A stretch of DNA of 64,000 nt from Rhodopseudomonas rhenobacensis (GTDB taxonomy: Bacteria > Pseudomonadota > Alphaproteobacteria > Rhizobiales > Xanthobacteraceae), in NCBI RefSeq assembly GCF_014203125.1, contig NZ_JACHIH010000030.1:2217-66216 (forward strand). Reading direction: 5' to 3'. This document shows, piece after piece, positions 37,375 through 47,665 of the stretch. Made by a program: the position numbers and the translations under genes. The first letter of the stretch is position 1. Each line of letters begins with the position of its first letter. The notes beneath the pieces are model-generated. The model ran no database searches and was not told where the DNA came from. It worked only from the letters and a program-made list of their open reading frames with translations.

Positions 37375-37500
37375 GTCATTCCGGGGCGCGAGCAGCGATA
37401 GCTGCGAGCGAACCCGGAATCTCGCTGCAGGAGCCCGTATCCGCTCGTGTTGCGAGATTCCGGGTTCGCTCGTTCTGACGAACTCGCGCCCCGGAATGAC
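37375..37500. repeat. Four-stem palindromic intergenic element, copy C
   Basis: It has the same outer and inner arms as the copies at 17409 and 32437. The side hairpins are GCAGC-gata-GCTGC (5') and GTTC-tgac-GAAC (3'). The 3' hairpin is the exact reverse complement of the 5' hairpin of copy D, so C and D are inserted in opposite orientation. It lies between convergent pssA and bioA. Confidence 0.9.
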
Positions 37501-37543
37501 GACGGCATTTGGGTTGGATGCTTCGATCTCAGCCCAAAATACT

Positions 37544-38806
37544 CTACCCCGGCAAATCCGCGGCCTCGCTGATCGCTGCGTAGATCTCATCGAGATCGTC
37601 GGCGGTGACGCAATACGGCGGCATCACATAGATGGTGTTGCCGAGCGGGCGCAGCAGCAGATTTCGGCTGGCGAAAAAGCCCAACAGCTTCGGCCCGATG
37701 CCGGCGAGATAGCCGCCGTCGGGCGCCTTCAGATCGAGCGCGGTGATGGTGCCGATCCGCCGCACATTCTCGAATCGCGGATCGCTTTCGAACGGCGCGA
37801 GCCGTTGCGCCTGCATCGCCGCGACCGCCTCGATCCGCGTCATGCATTGCGGGTCCTGCCACAGATCCAGGTTGGCGCGCGCGGCGGCGCAGGCCACCGA
37901 ATTTGCGGTGTAGGAACTGGAATGGAAGAAGGTGCGGGTGCGGTCCTGCGAGTAATGCGCCTCGTAGATCTCGCCGCGGCACAGCGTCACCGCCAGCGGC
38001 AGCGAGCCGCCGGTCAGGCCCTTCGAATAGCAGGCGATGTCCGGTGAGATGTCGGCCTGCTGGCAGGCGAACAGCGTGCCGGTGCGGCCCCAGCCGGTCA
38101 TCACCTCGTCGGCGATGAACAGCACGCCCGCCGCCTCGCAGATCCGCTTCATCTCGCGCAGCAGCGACGGCGAATAGATCAGCATGCCGCCCGAGCCGAG
38201 CACCAGCGGCTCGACGATGAACGCCGCCGGCTTGGCGCGGCAGGCCGCCTGCAGCGCGTCCAGCGTGGCCTGCTCGTGGCCTGCGGCGGGGAAGGGGATC
38301 ACCGTGGCGTCGAACAACAAGGGCTCATAGGCGGCGTTGAACACGCCGCGCGCACCGACCGACATCGTGCCCACGGTGTCGCCGTGATAGGAGTGCTGCA
38401 TCACCACGATGCGCGAGCGCGGCTCGCCGATGTTGCGCCAATAGCCGAGCGCCATCTTCAGCGCCACTTCGACCGCGGTCGAACCTGAGTCGGAGAAGAA
38501 CACGTAGTCCAGCCCCTTGGGCGTCAGCTTCAAAAGCGCCTTGGCGACGTCTTCCGCCGGCTGGTGGGTGTAGCCGGCGAAGATGATCTGGTTGAGCTCG
38601 GCAGCCTGCTGTTGGATCGCCTCCACGATATGCGGATGGCAGTGGCCGTGCGTCACCACCCACCACGACGCGATCGCGTCGATGATCCGCGCGCCGTCTT
38701 CGGTGTACAGATAGGCGCCGTCGCCGCGCACCACCTTGGTCATGGCGCCGTGCAGCGCGTGCTGGGTGAACGGATGCCAGATCGGCGAATGTGCAGCGCT
38801 GGTCAC
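37544..38806 (-). CDS. bioA: Adenosylmethionine-8-amino-7-oxononanoate transaminase
   Basis: A 420-residue class III aminotransferase. It has WHPFTQH near the N-terminus, [30 protein letters not shown], the PLP-anchoring Asp in [14 protein letters not shown] and the Schiff-base Lys in [13 protein letters not shown]. It converts KAPA to DAPA in biotin synthesis. The GTG start at 38806 overlaps the bioD stop by four bases (GTGA), which decides the start. It is the last gene of the bioF-bioD-bioA operon. Confidence 0.95.
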   Translation of the reverse strand: MTSAAHSPIWHPFTQHALHGAMTKVVRGDGAYLYTEDGARIIDAIASWWVVTHGHCHPHIVEAIQQQAAELNQIIFAGYTHQPAEDVAKALLKLTPKGLDYVFFSDSGSTAVEVALKMALGYWRNIGEPRSRIVVMQHSYHGDTVGTMSVGARGVFNAAYEPLLFDATVIPFPAAGHEQATLDALQAACRAKPAAFIVEPLVLGSGGMLIYSPSLLREMKRICEAAGVLFIADEVMTGWGRTGTLFACQQADISPDIACYSKGLTGGSLPLAVTLCRGEIYEAHYSQDRTRTFFHSSSYTANSVACAAARANLDLWQDPQCMTRIEAVAAMQAQRLAPFESDPRFENVRRIGTITALDLKAPDGGYLAGIGPKLLGFFASRNLLLRPLGNTIYVMPPYCVTADDLDEIYAAISEAADLPG

Positions 38807-39429
38807 GCGAAATCTTCCCGGTTGAATGACGTTGCGAAGGCCGCCTTCAGCGAGGCGCGGTCGAGCGGATCGAGCCGCGGCAGCCGGCCCAGCCGTCGCA
38901 CCTTGCCGATCGCGCAGATGATGTCCTCGCTGTCGCGGACTTCGTCGCCGATGAAGGCGACGCCGCAGATCGGAATGTCGCGGCGGCGCAACGCCTCGAT
39001 CGACAGCAGCGCATGATTGATGGTGCCGAGCGCGGTGCGCGCGCATAGCACCACCGGCAAATTCCAGCGCGCGAACACGTCGATATACAGCGTTTCGGGA
39101 TTGAGCGGCACCATCAGCCCCCCGGCGCCCTCGATCACCAAGGGGCCGTCGACCGGCGGCAGCTCGAGCGCCTCGACGTCGATGCGAACGCCGTCGAGTC
39201 TGGCTGCAAGATGCGGCGAGGCGGGGGTGTTAAGACGAAAGCGCTCCGGCAGGATGCGGTCGGCGGAGAGCCCGCTCAGCGCCGCGACGCGGCTGGAATC
39301 GGTATCGCCGTCGAGCCCGGCCTGCACCGGCTTCCAGTAGGATGCGCCGAGAAAGCCGGCGAGCCCGGCGGAAAATACCGTCTTGCCGATCTCGGTATCG
39401 GTGCCGGTGACGACGATGCGCGGGCTCAT
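38803..39429 (-). CDS. bioD: Dethiobiotin synthetase
   Basis: A 208-residue ATP-dependent carboxylase-cyclase with the P-loop [15 protein letters not shown] (residues 9-23), YWKPVQAG (substrate Lys) and [12 protein letters not shown]. It converts DAPA to dethiobiotin. It overlaps bioF upstream (ATGA at 39426-39429) and bioA downstream by four bases each. Confidence 0.95.
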   Translation of the reverse strand: MSPRIVVTGTDTEIGKTVFSAGLAGFLGASYWKPVQAGLDGDTDSSRVAALSGLSADRILPERFRLNTPASPHLAARLDGVRIDVEALELPPVDGPLVIEGAGGLMVPLNPETLYIDVFARWNLPVVLCARTALGTINHALLSIEALRRRDIPICGVAFIGDEVRDSEDIICAIGKVRRLGRLPRLDPLDRASLKAAFATSFNREDFA

Positions 39430-40580
39430 CGCGCGGCGCCCTTGGTTTCTTCGTCGAGCGCGTCCAGCATCGACAGCACTTCGGCCTCGCCGACATTGAG
39501 CGTCAGCGAGATCCGCAGCCGCGCGGTGCCGGCCGGCACCGTCGGCGGTCGGATGCCGCGGATGTCGAAGCCGCGCGCCTGCATCGCCGCCGCGAGCGTC
39601 ATCGCCCGCGTATTGTCGCCGACGATGTAGGGCAGGATCTGCGAGTTCGACAGCCGCTGCCCGCCGCGGGCTTCGAATTCGCGATGCGTGAAGGCGATCA
39701 GATCGAGCAATCGCTGCGGCCGCTCCGGTTCGTCCTGCAGCAGTACCAAGGCTTGCTGCACTGCGACTGCGACCAGCGGCGACGGCGCGGTGGAGAAGAT
39801 GAACGGCCGGCAGCGGTTGACCATGAAATCGCGCAGCACGCGGGTCATGGTGACCAGCGCGCCCGCGGCGCCGAGCGCCTTGCCGCAAGTATGCACCACG
39901 ATCAGGTTCTCGCGGCCCTCATACGGCGCGGTGAGGCCGCGGCCCTGCGGCCCGTAGATCCCGGTGGCGTGGGCTTCGTCGACGATCAGGAAGGCGTCGT
40001 GGCGCTCTGCCAGCGGCATCAGTTCGGCGAGCGGCGCGAAATCGCCGTCCATGCTGTACAGGCTCTCGACCACGATCCAGACCCGGCCGGTGCCGCCTTC
40101 GCCGCGCCATTTGCGGATCGCATCCTCGACCGCCTGGGCATCGTTGTGGCCGCCGTCGCGATAATCGGCGCGGCCGGCGCGGGCGCCTTCATGGATGCTG
40201 GCGTGCACCAGGGTGTCCAGCACCAACAGATCGCCGCGTTGCGGCAGCGTGGTCAGCACGGCGAAATTCGCCACATAGCCGGCAGGGAAATACAGCGCGG
40301 CGTCGGCGCCGAAGAACCGCGCGGCGTAGGCTTCCAGGTTCTCGTGTTCGGCACAGTTGCCGCGCAGGCTGCGCGAGCCGCCGGAGCCGATCGAGGTGCC
40401 GGATTGCAGCGCGGCGATCATCGCCTCCCTGATCTGCGGCGCGTTGGCGAGCCCCAGGTAATCATTGGAGACGAAGTCGATGCCGGCGCGCGGCACCAGT
40501 CGCCGCAGTCGGCCGTCGTCGTTCAAGGCTTGCAAGGCCGCCCGGTAGGGCGCCAGTTTGTCGGTGGGTGCGAAGGTCAT
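39426..40580 (-). CDS. bioF: 8-amino-7-oxononanoate synthase
   Basis: A 384-residue alpha-oxoamine synthase. Landmarks are [26 protein letters not shown], the PLP-binding region [16 protein letters not shown] and the Schiff-base Lys in [12 protein letters not shown]. It joins pimeloyl-ACP (or CoA) and alanine. It is the first gene of bioF-bioD-bioA. No bioB is in the window, so the final sulfur insertion step must be encoded elsewhere. Confidence 0.95.
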   Translation of the reverse strand: MTFAPTDKLAPYRAALQALNDDGRLRRLVPRAGIDFVSNDYLGLANAPQIREAMIAALQSGTSIGSGGSRSLRGNCAEHENLEAYAARFFGADAALYFPAGYVANFAVLTTLPQRGDLLVLDTLVHASIHEGARAGRADYRDGGHNDAQAVEDAIRKWRGEGGTGRVWIVVESLYSMDGDFAPLAELMPLAERHDAFLIVDEAHATGIYGPQGRGLTAPYEGRENLIVVHTCGKALGAAGALVTMTRVLRDFMVNRCRPFIFSTAPSPLVAVAVQQALVLLQDEPERPQRLLDLIAFTHREFEARGGQRLSNSQILPYIVGDNTRAMTLAAAMQARGFDIRGIRPPTVPAGTARLRISLTLNVGEAEVLSMLDALDEETKGAAR

Positions 40581-40947
40581 GGTTTCTTATCGCGGCGTGG
40601 TCGCGCCGGCACGGATCGGCGGAGCTGCCAACAGGGTTTCGTTGCGCGAGGCGCGGTCGAGTCGTTGCGGACTCTATAGCGCCTTTACCGCGCCAGGGCG
40701 ACCTGCCGTCGGCCACTGTTCTTGCTGCCGCGCCGCGGCCCCGAGGCCCGGCCGGCGCCGCGTGCTTTGCAACACGCACAGCGCCGCTGGGGCGTCGGCT
40801 GTTAGCCGTTAGGCCGCTGTTAATAATTACTTATCCGGTAACGGGTCTTTAATCGCGGCGACGCTACGGTGGTTCCACGCTGCTCAGAACGGGTTGCGCG
40901 TCGCCAATGCTGATTGGCGGCTGAGTCCGTGCGTACCGGAGTTCAAA
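40581..40947. promoter_or_regulatory. Divergent bioF/motA promoter region with near-CtrA box
   Basis: This region of about 367 bases contains no credible gene. At 40820-40834, TTAA-taattac-TTAT differs from the CtrA consensus TTAA-N7-TTAA by one base, about 115 bases upstream of motA. Flagellar genes are classic CtrA targets. I looked for a BioR-type TTATCTATAA box near bioF and did not see one. Confidence 0.5.
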
Positions 40948-41721
40948 ATGGATATCGCAACTCTCCTTGGCCTGGTCGCGGGCGGCATCGTTCTGTCGAC
41001 GCTCATCCTGATGGGTGGCGATTTCCGGATGTTCTACGACATTCACGCCGTCATCATCATTTTCGGCGGCTCCCTCGCCGCGACTCTGATTCGCTTTCCG
41101 CTCTCGACGATGATGCATGGCCTGCCGCTGGGCGCCAAATTCGCATTCACGCTGAGTAGCCTGTCGGCTCGTGACCTGGTGGAAGAACTGGCGCGGATCG
41201 CCGAGATCGCGCGCAAATCCGGCCCGGTGGGACTGGAAAAGGTCGAGACCGACGAGCCGTTCCTCGCCAAGGGCATTCGCTACGTCGCTGACGGCTACGA
41301 CCTGGAATTCATCCGCGACAACATGGAGCGGGACCGCGACAACTTCCTGCTGCATCTCAACGAAGGCTCGAAGATCTACCGCGCGATCGGCGACTGCGCG
41401 CCGGCCTTCGGCATGATCGGCACACTGCTCGGCATGGTGCAGATGTTCTCCAACATGTCCGATCCGTCGAAGCTCGGCCCATTCATGGCGGTGGCGCTGC
41501 TGGCGACCTTGTACGGCGCGCTGGTGGCAAACCTGATCTGTCTGCCGATCGCCGACAAGCTGCACGGCAAGCTGATCGACGAGGAGACCAACCGCACGCT
41601 GATCATCGACGGCATCCTGATGATCCGGGATTCCAAGAGCCCGACCTTGGTGCGCGAAATGCTGTTGGCCTATCTGCCCGAGAAGCATCGTCATGAAGAA
41701 GGCGAGATGGTTCCGGCGTAG
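40948..41721 (+). CDS. motA: Flagellar motor stator protein MotA/PomA type
   Basis: A 257-residue protein with four transmembrane segments and a large cytoplasmic loop (about 60-145). Conserved features are GGSLAATLIRFP, the Pro-containing third helix CAPAFGMIGTLLGMVQM and MAVALLATLYGALVANLICLPIADKL. Length and N-terminus (MDIATLLGL) are closer to the PomA branch than to E. coli MotA. It forms the stator ion channel with MotB, encoded 30 bp downstream. The start at 40948 matches the family N-terminus. Confidence 0.9.
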   Translation: MDIATLLGLVAGGIVLSTLILMGGDFRMFYDIHAVIIIFGGSLAATLIRFPLSTMMHGLPLGAKFAFTLSSLSARDLVEELARIAEIARKSGPVGLEKVETDEPFLAKGIRYVADGYDLEFIRDNMERDRDNFLLHLNEGSKIYRAIGDCAPAFGMIGTLLGMVQMFSNMSDPSKLGPFMAVALLATLYGALVANLICLPIADKLHGKLIDEETNRTLIIDGILMIRDSKSPTLVREMLLAYLPEKHRHEEGEMVPA

Positions 41722-41751
41722 CGCACGGCATAGGATCGCGGATCAGGGCAA

Positions 41752-42579
41752 ATGGCCAAAAAGAAACGCGAAGAAGCCCACGGCGGTCATGGCTGGTTCG
41801 TGACCTTCGCCGACCTGATGGCACTGCTGCTCGCGTTTTTCGTGATGCTGGTGGCGTTCTCGACGCAGGATACCAAGAAGCTGAAGATCGTCGCCGGTTC
41901 GATGCGGGATGCGTTCGGCGTGCAGAGCGACTCGCGCTATTCGGGCGTGCTGGAAACCGACGGCATCCCGACCCGCGGCAAAGTTAAGAACAATGCGCAT
42001 GTTGCGATCGAGGACGCGAGCAACACTCCCAATCCCGACGAAGCCGGCGACTCGAAAGCCGCCGGCGCCCAGACCCAGGCCGAGCGGGAATTTGCGCTCG
42101 CGTCGGCGTCGTTGCGCCAGGCGCTGCAGGACCTGCCGGAACTGACCGAGCTGTCGAAGAACATCATGTTCGAAGAGACCAAGGACGGCCTCAACCTCGA
42201 GATCATCGACCAGGACGGCCGCTCGATGTTCGCCGACGGCTCCAAGGTGCCGTTCGAGCGCACCCGGCTGTTGATCCAGAGGCTGGCCGCGCCGCTGCGC
42301 GCCACGCCGCTGCGGGTGTCGATCGTCGGCCATACCTCGGCGGGGTTGATGCCGGGGCGCACCGACTACAACGCCTTCGACCTGTCGTCCGACCGCGCCA
42401 ACGCGGTGCGGCAGATTCTGGAACGTGAGGGTCTGCCGACCAGCCACGTCTTCGCGGTGACCGGCAAAGCCGACAGCCAGCCGCTGTTTCCCGACGATCC
42501 GATGCTGGCCGCCAATCGCCGCGTCACCATCACCCTGATGCGGGAAAGCCCGCCGCTGCCGCCCGGGCTCAAGCCCTAG
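41752..42579 (+). CDS. motB: Flagellar motor stator protein MotB (OmpA-type peptidoglycan-binding)
   Basis: A 275-residue protein. The single N-terminal helix carries the ion-binding Asp21 in FADLMALLLAFFVMLVAF, followed by a plug/linker region (about 45-135) and the OmpA-like peptidoglycan-binding domain (SIVGHTSAGLMPG, NAFDLSSDRANAVRQIL, NRRVTITLM). It anchors the stator to the cell wall. It is in an operon with motA; no other flagellar gene is in the window. Confidence 0.9.
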   Translation: MAKKKREEAHGGHGWFVTFADLMALLLAFFVMLVAFSTQDTKKLKIVAGSMRDAFGVQSDSRYSGVLETDGIPTRGKVKNNAHVAIEDASNTPNPDEAGDSKAAGAQTQAEREFALASASLRQALQDLPELTELSKNIMFEETKDGLNLEIIDQDGRSMFADGSKVPFERTRLLIQRLAAPLRATPLRVSIVGHTSAGLMPGRTDYNAFDLSSDRANAVRQILEREGLPTSHVFAVTGKADSQPLFPDDPMLAANRRVTITLMRESPPLPPGLKP

Positions 42580-42836
42580 CCCTGTCGGCGGCCCCCGGCT
42601 CGATCCTAATGTGTTGTCTTTCAACGTCTTTCGGGCTAGCCGTAAGCGCGGTCACCGATCCGCGCCATCCGGCAGATTTTCCACCGCGATGGTCTCGCGA
42701 GGCGATTGTGCAGTTGGGGAGTGCCGCGCAAGGGGCGTGACATCGCGTCAACGGTGTTATAATCCGCGTCACCACACGCGCCGTCCTCCGCCGGCAGGGT
42801 CGGGATCAAAACTATCATCAGAGCGTTTCCAGCATC

Positions 42837-44729
42837 ATGGCCCTCACCAGCGCCGCGTCGACAGACGCACCCCCGACAACAAGCTTCTGGGCGCTGACGC
42901 TCGGCGGCGTCGGCGTGGTGTTCGGCGATATCGGCACCTCACCGCTGTACGCCTTTCGCGAGGCGGTGCATGTCGCCGCCGAGGGCGCCGTGGTCACCCG
43001 CGTCATCGTGCTCGGCGTGCTGTCGCTGATCCTGTGGTCGCTGTTGATCGTGGTCACCGCGAAATACGTGCTGCTGCTGCTGCGCGCCGACAACAACGGC
43101 GAGGGCGGCACGCTGTCGCTGATGGCGCTCGGCCAGCGCGCAATGGGCCGCCGCAGCGTGTTCCTGATGAGTCTGGGGGTGATCGGCGCCTCGATGTTCA
43201 TCGGCGATTCGATGATCACCCCGGCGATCTCGGTGTTGTCGGCGGTCGAAGGTCTGAAGATCGCCGCGCCCGCGCTCGAACATTACGTGGTGCCGCTCAC
43301 GGTCGGGATTCTGGTGGTGCTGTTTGCATTTCAGCGCTGGGGCACCGCGAAGGTCGCCTCCGCGTTCGGCCCGGTGATGATCGTCTGGTTCAGCACGCTC
43401 GCGGTGATGGGGCTGATTCACATCAACGACGATCCGTCGGTGCTGGCGGCGATCAACCCGTGGCACGCGGTGCATTTCATGCTGTCGCACGGCATGGTCG
43501 GGCTGGTGACGATCGGCGCGGTGTTCCTCGCGGTCACCGGCGGCGAAGCGCTGTATGCTGATTTGGGCCATTTCGGCCGCAAGCCGATCCAGACCGGCTG
43601 GCTGTTCTTCGTGCTGCCCTCGCTGCTGGTCAACTACTTCGGCCAGGGCGCGCTGGTGCTGTCGCATCCCGAGGCGGTCGAGAACACCTTCTATCGCATG
43701 GTGCCGGAGAACTTCCTGGTGCCGTTGATCGTGCTGGCCACCGCGGCGACGGTGATCGCCAGCCAGGCGGTGATCACCGGCGCGTTTTCGCTGATCAGCC
43801 AGGCGGTGCAGCTCGGCCTGCTGCCGCGCTTCGAAGTCCGCTACACCTCGGAGACCCACGCCGGCCAGATCTATCTGCCGCGGGTCAACATGCTGCTGTT
43901 GATCGGCGTGCTGCTGTTGGTGCTGTTGTTCCGCAGCTCCAGCGGGCTGGCCTCGGCCTATGGCATCGCGGTGTCCACCACCATGGTGGCCGACGGCGTG
44001 ATGGGCTTCGTGGTGATCTGGAAATTGTGGGGCTGGCGCCCGGCGGCGGCGGCGGCGTTGATCTTTCCGTTCGTCGCGGTCGACGCGATTTTCTTCAGCG
44101 CCAATCTGTTGAAGCTGATGGAAGGCGCCTGGGTGCCGCTGTTGTTCGGCTTCCTGATGGCGGCGATGATCTGGGTGTGGCGGCGCGGCTCGGCGATGCT
44201 GATCCTGAAGACGAGGCGCACCGAGGTGCCGCTGAACGACCTGATTCAGAGCCTGGAGAAGCGGCCGCCGCACATCGTCAAGGGCACCGCGGTGTTTCTC
44301 ACCAGCGACCCGGAATATGTGCCGACCGCGCTGTTGCACAATCTCAAGCACAACAAAGTGCTGCACGAGCACAACGTCATTCTCACCATCCAGACCGCGC
44401 AGACCCCGCGGGTCGACCCCTCGGAGCGGGTCACCATGGAGAACATCAGCGACAAGTTCTCCAAGGTCCGGCTGCGCTTCGGCTACATGGAATCGCCCAA
44501 CGTGCCGAAGGCGCTGGTGATCGCCCGCAAGCTCGGCTGGCAGTTCGACATCATGTCGACGTCGTTCTTCGTGTCGCGGCGCTCGCTGAAGCCGGCGGCG
44601 CAATCCAGCATGCCGCGCTGGCAGAATCACCTGTTCATCGCGCTGAGCCGCTCCGCCAACGACGCCACCGACTACTTCCAGATCCCCACCGGGCGCGTGG
44701 TCGAGGTCGGCACCCAGGTGACGATCTGA
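42837..44729 (+). CDS. kup: Low-affinity potassium transporter Kup
   Basis: A 630-residue K+/H+ symporter of the KUP/HAK/KT family with about 12 transmembrane segments. The opening block [15 protein letters not shown] is diagnostic; [33 protein letters not shown] and [13 protein letters not shown] follow. The C-terminal about 170 residues are cytoplasmic. It takes up K+ at the inner membrane. The gene stands alone, with no other K+ genes nearby. Confidence 0.95.
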   Translation: MALTSAASTDAPPTTSFWALTLGGVGVVFGDIGTSPLYAFREAVHVAAEGAVVTRVIVLGVLSLILWSLLIVVTAKYVLLLLRADNNGEGGTLSLMALGQRAMGRRSVFLMSLGVIGASMFIGDSMITPAISVLSAVEGLKIAAPALEHYVVPLTVGILVVLFAFQRWGTAKVASAFGPVMIVWFSTLAVMGLIHINDDPSVLAAINPWHAVHFMLSHGMVGLVTIGAVFLAVTGGEALYADLGHFGRKPIQTGWLFFVLPSLLVNYFGQGALVLSHPEAVENTFYRMVPENFLVPLIVLATAATVIASQAVITGAFSLISQAVQLGLLPRFEVRYTSETHAGQIYLPRVNMLLLIGVLLLVLLFRSSSGLASAYGIAVSTTMVADGVMGFVVIWKLWGWRPAAAAALIFPFVAVDAIFFSANLLKLMEGAWVPLLFGFLMAAMIWVWRRGSAMLILKTRRTEVPLNDLIQSLEKRPPHIVKGTAVFLTSDPEYVPTALLHNLKHNKVLHEHNVILTIQTAQTPRVDPSERVTMENISDKFSKVRLRFGYMESPNVPKALVIARKLGWQFDIMSTSFFVSRRSLKPAAQSSMPRWQNHLFIALSRSANDATDYFQIPTGRVVEVGTQVTI

Positions 44730-44875
44730 GCGGCGCTGCCGATGTGCCAGCCGCAAGTCTGCGCCTCGGATTCGCCTGGACGCTGCAGACCGATGCAGAT
44801 CAAGGAATCCCGTGGGATTTTGCCTCACAACGTCGACCTGCGCAGAATAACTGAACCGCCGCGACGAGGACTCCC

Positions 44876-45334
44876 ATGCTGACGAAATGGCTCAAGCGCT
44901 TGATTTTCATCGCGCAAGGCGCGACTTTGAGTTTGCCCTTGCCGAGCGTCGCCGTGCTCCTGGGTGTGCAATTCAGTCCGACAGCTGCGACGGCGGGGGA
45001 GAGTGGAGTGGGAGCTCAGGTTCAGGATTTGACGCCGCAGCAGGTTTCGGCAGGCATTGCGGAGGGCCGCTATCTGCTGGTCGACGTCCGCGAGCCGAAC
45101 GAGGTCGCCGCCGAGGCCTATCCCGACGCCGTGGTGGTGCCGCTGTCGAGCTTCGATCCGAAGAGCATCCCCGACCCGCACGGCAAAGAGGTGGTGTTCG
45201 CCTGTCGGTCCGGTAAGCGCTCGGTGACGGCGTCGCTCGCCGCGCAGGCCGCGGGCCTCGCCTACGACAAGCATCTCGCCGGCGGCATTCTCGGCTGGAA
45301 GGCGTCGGGACTGCCGACCAAGCCGGGCCGCTGA
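44876..45334 (+). CDS. Membrane-anchored rhodanese-like protein
   Basis: A 152-residue protein. A hydrophobic N-terminus (about residues 8-32, possible signal anchor) is followed by one rhodanese domain (LLVDVREPNEVAAE, then the active-site loop C110-RSGKRS). The catalytic Cys is present, so sulfur transfer is possible; the physiological acceptor is unknown. The aminotransferase gene starts 7 bp downstream. Confidence 0.87.
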   Translation: MLTKWLKRLIFIAQGATLSLPLPSVAVLLGVQFSPTAATAGESGVGAQVQDLTPQQVSAGIAEGRYLLVDVREPNEVAAEAYPDAVVVPLSSFDPKSIPDPHGKEVVFACRSGKRSVTASLAAQAAGLAYDKHLAGGILGWKASGLPTKPGR

Positions 45335-45341
45335 TCCGCCG

Positions 45342-46496
45342 ATGAATCCGGTCTTTGCCGATCTGCCGGTCACGGTGTTCGAGGCGATGTCGCAGCTGGC
45401 GCGCGACAACAACGCCATCAATCTCGGCCAGGGCTTTCCCGACGATCCGGGACCGGAAGACATCCGCCGCGCCGCGGCGGACGCGGTGCTGCACGGCAAC
45501 AACCAATACCCGTCGATGATGGGGATTCCGGAACTACGGCAGGCGGTGGCTAAGCACTATGCGCATTGGCACGGCCTGAATCTCGACCCGATGACCGAGG
45601 TGATGGTGACCTCGGGCGGCACCGAGGCGCTGACCGCCTCGATCCTCGCGGTGGTCGAGCCCGGCGACGAAGTCATCGTGTTCCAGCCGGTGTACGACTC
45701 CTATCTGCCGATCATCCGCCAGGCCGGCGGCATTCCCAAGCTGGTGCGGCTGGAGCCGCCGTATTGGCGCCTCACCGAAGAGGCGCTGCGCGCGGTGTTC
45801 ACGCACAAGACCCGCGCGGTGCTGTTCAACAATCCGCTCAACCCGGCCGCCGTGGTCTATCCGCGCGAAGACCTCGAACTGCTGGCGCGGTTCTGCCAGC
45901 AGTTCGACGCCATCGCGATCTGCGACGAGGTCTGGGAACACGTGGTGTTCGACGGCCGCGCGCATATTCCGCTGATCTCGATCCCGGGGATGCGCGACCG
46001 CACCATCAAGATCGGCTCGGCCGGCAAGATTTTTTCGCTGACCGGCTGGAAGGTCGGCTTCGTCTGCGCAGCGCCGCCGCTGTTGCGGGTCACCGCCAAG
46101 GTGCACCAGTTTCTCACCTTCACCACCGCGCCGAACCTGCAGGTCGCGGTGGCCTATGGGCTCGGCAAGTCCGACGATTACTTCCTGCAGATGCGCCGCG
46201 ACCTCGCCGTCAGCCGCGACCGGCTGGCGAGCGGGCTGAAGAGCATCGGCTTTCCGGTGATCCAGTCGCAGGGCACTTACTTTCTCACCGTGGACCTCGC
46301 GCCGCTCGGGCTCAACGAGACCGACGAGGCGTTCTGCCGGCGGATCGTCACCGACTACAAGGTCGCCGCGATTCCGGTGTCGGCGTTCTACGAAGAGGAC
46401 GCGGTGACCTCGGTGGTGCGGTTCTGTTTCGCCAAGAAGGATGCCACGCTCGACACCGCGCTGGAGCGGCTGTCGGACGCGGTGCACCGACGCTAG
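45342..46496 (+). CDS. Class I/II pyridoxal phosphate aminotransferase
   Basis: A 384-residue fold-type I aminotransferase. It has NLGQGFPDDPGP near the N-terminus, YPSMMGIPELRQAVA, the PLP-interacting NNPLNPAAVVY, ICDEVWEHVVFDG and the Schiff-base Lys in KIGSAGKIFSLTGWKVGF. The NLGQGFPD start is typical of the kynurenine/glutamine transaminase and methionine aminotransferase (YbdL) group; the substrate is not settled. It lies 7 bp after the rhodanese gene and 10 bp before the PotF-like gene. Confidence 0.88.
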   Translation: MNPVFADLPVTVFEAMSQLARDNNAINLGQGFPDDPGPEDIRRAAADAVLHGNNQYPSMMGIPELRQAVAKHYAHWHGLNLDPMTEVMVTSGGTEALTASILAVVEPGDEVIVFQPVYDSYLPIIRQAGGIPKLVRLEPPYWRLTEEALRAVFTHKTRAVLFNNPLNPAAVVYPREDLELLARFCQQFDAIAICDEVWEHVVFDGRAHIPLISIPGMRDRTIKIGSAGKIFSLTGWKVGFVCAAPPLLRVTAKVHQFLTFTTAPNLQVAVAYGLGKSDDYFLQMRRDLAVSRDRLASGLKSIGFPVIQSQGTYFLTVDLAPLGLNETDEAFCRRIVTDYKVAAIPVSAFYEEDAVTSVVRFCFAKKDATLDTALERLSDAVHRR

Positions 46497-46506
46497 GACG
46501 TTCACG

Positions 46507-47622
46507 ATGCGCTGTTCGATCGGCTTGCAAAAATTCCGCTTTGCCGCAGCGCTGATCGGCTGCGCGGCCTTGCTGCTGGCGCCCGCGCGCGCCGAGCAGC
46601 GCACCGTCAACTTCTACAACTGGTCGAACTACATCGCGCCCGGGGTGCTCGACGACTTCACCCGCGAGACCGGCATCAAGGTGATCTACGACACCTTCGA
46701 CGGCAACGAGACGCTGGAGACCCGGCTGCTCGCTGGCAAATCCGGCTATGACGTGGTGGTGCCGACCGCGTATTTCCTGCAGCGGCAGATCGCCGCCAAC
46801 ATCTTCCAGAAGCTCGACAAGGCGAAGCTGCCGAACCTCGCCAATGCCTGGGATGTGGTGACCAAGCGGCTCGCCATCTACGACCCCGGCAACCGCTTTG
46901 CCGCGAACTACATGTGGGGCACCACCGGGATCGGCTACAACGTCGCCGCGGTGCGCAGGATCCTCGGCGAGGGCGCGGTGATCGACAGCTGGGCCACGGT
47001 GTTCAAGCCGGAGAATCTCGCCAAATTCCGGGACTGCGGCGTGCACATGCTGGATTCGCCGGACGACATTCTGCCCGCGGCGCTGAGCTATCTCGGCCTT
47101 GACCCGAACTCGACCAAGCCGGCGGATCTAGAGAAAGCCGCCGATCTGGTCAGCAAAATCCGTCCCTATGTCCGCAAGTTTCATTCCTCGGAATATCTCA
47201 ACGCGCTGGCGACCGGCGAGATCTGCCTGGTGGTCGCCTGGTCCGGCGACATCATGCAGGCGCGCAGCCGCACCGCCGAGGCTAACAACGGCGTCGAGAT
47301 CGGCTACACGATTCCGAAGGAGGGCGCGCAGATGTTCTTCGACAATCTGGCGATCCCGGCCGATGCCAACAACGTCGCCGAGGCGCACGAACTGATCAAC
47401 TATCTGTATCGTCCCGAAGTCGCTGCGAAGAATTCGGATTTCCTGTCCTACGCCAACGGCAATCTGGCGAGCCAGAAGCTGATCGATCCCAAGGTGATCG
47501 GCAACAAGATGGTGTATCCGGACCAGGCGACGGAGAAGCGGCTGTTCATCATCACCGCTCGCGACGCCGCCACCCAGCGCGTCATCAACCGGCTGTGGAC
47601 CAAGGTGAAGACGGGGATGTAG
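46507..47622 (+). CDS. Polyamine ABC transporter substrate-binding protein (PotF-like)
   Basis: A 371-residue periplasmic protein. The signal peptide covers about 1-29 (ALIGCAALLLAPARAE), then VNFYNWSNYIAPGVLDDF, TFDGNETLETRLLAGKSGYDVVVP and NYMWGTTGIGYN, all characteristic of PotD/PotF receptors for putrescine or spermidine. No ATPase or permease genes are nearby, so it is an orphan receptor that must pair with a transporter encoded elsewhere. It starts 10 bp after the aminotransferase. Confidence 0.9.
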   Translation: MRCSIGLQKFRFAAALIGCAALLLAPARAEQRTVNFYNWSNYIAPGVLDDFTRETGIKVIYDTFDGNETLETRLLAGKSGYDVVVPTAYFLQRQIAANIFQKLDKAKLPNLANAWDVVTKRLAIYDPGNRFAANYMWGTTGIGYNVAAVRRILGEGAVIDSWATVFKPENLAKFRDCGVHMLDSPDDILPAALSYLGLDPNSTKPADLEKAADLVSKIRPYVRKFHSSEYLNALATGEICLVVAWSGDIMQARSRTAEANNGVEIGYTIPKEGAQMFFDNLAIPADANNVAEAHELINYLYRPEVAAKNSDFLSYANGNLASQKLIDPKVIGNKMVYPDQATEKRLFIITARDAATQRVINRLWTKVKTGM

Positions 47623-47665
47623 GCTTCTCCAAGATTGATTGCAGCGCCTGATATCACAATAGACC

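Noticed and set aside
44801-44822. Rho-independent terminator after kup (AATCCC/GGGATTTT)
   Set aside because: The stem is about five pairs with a tight loop and a short T run; too weak to call.
42939-44828. 629-codon open frame antisense to kup
   Set aside because: Same GC-driven artefact; Kup on the plus strand is unambiguous.
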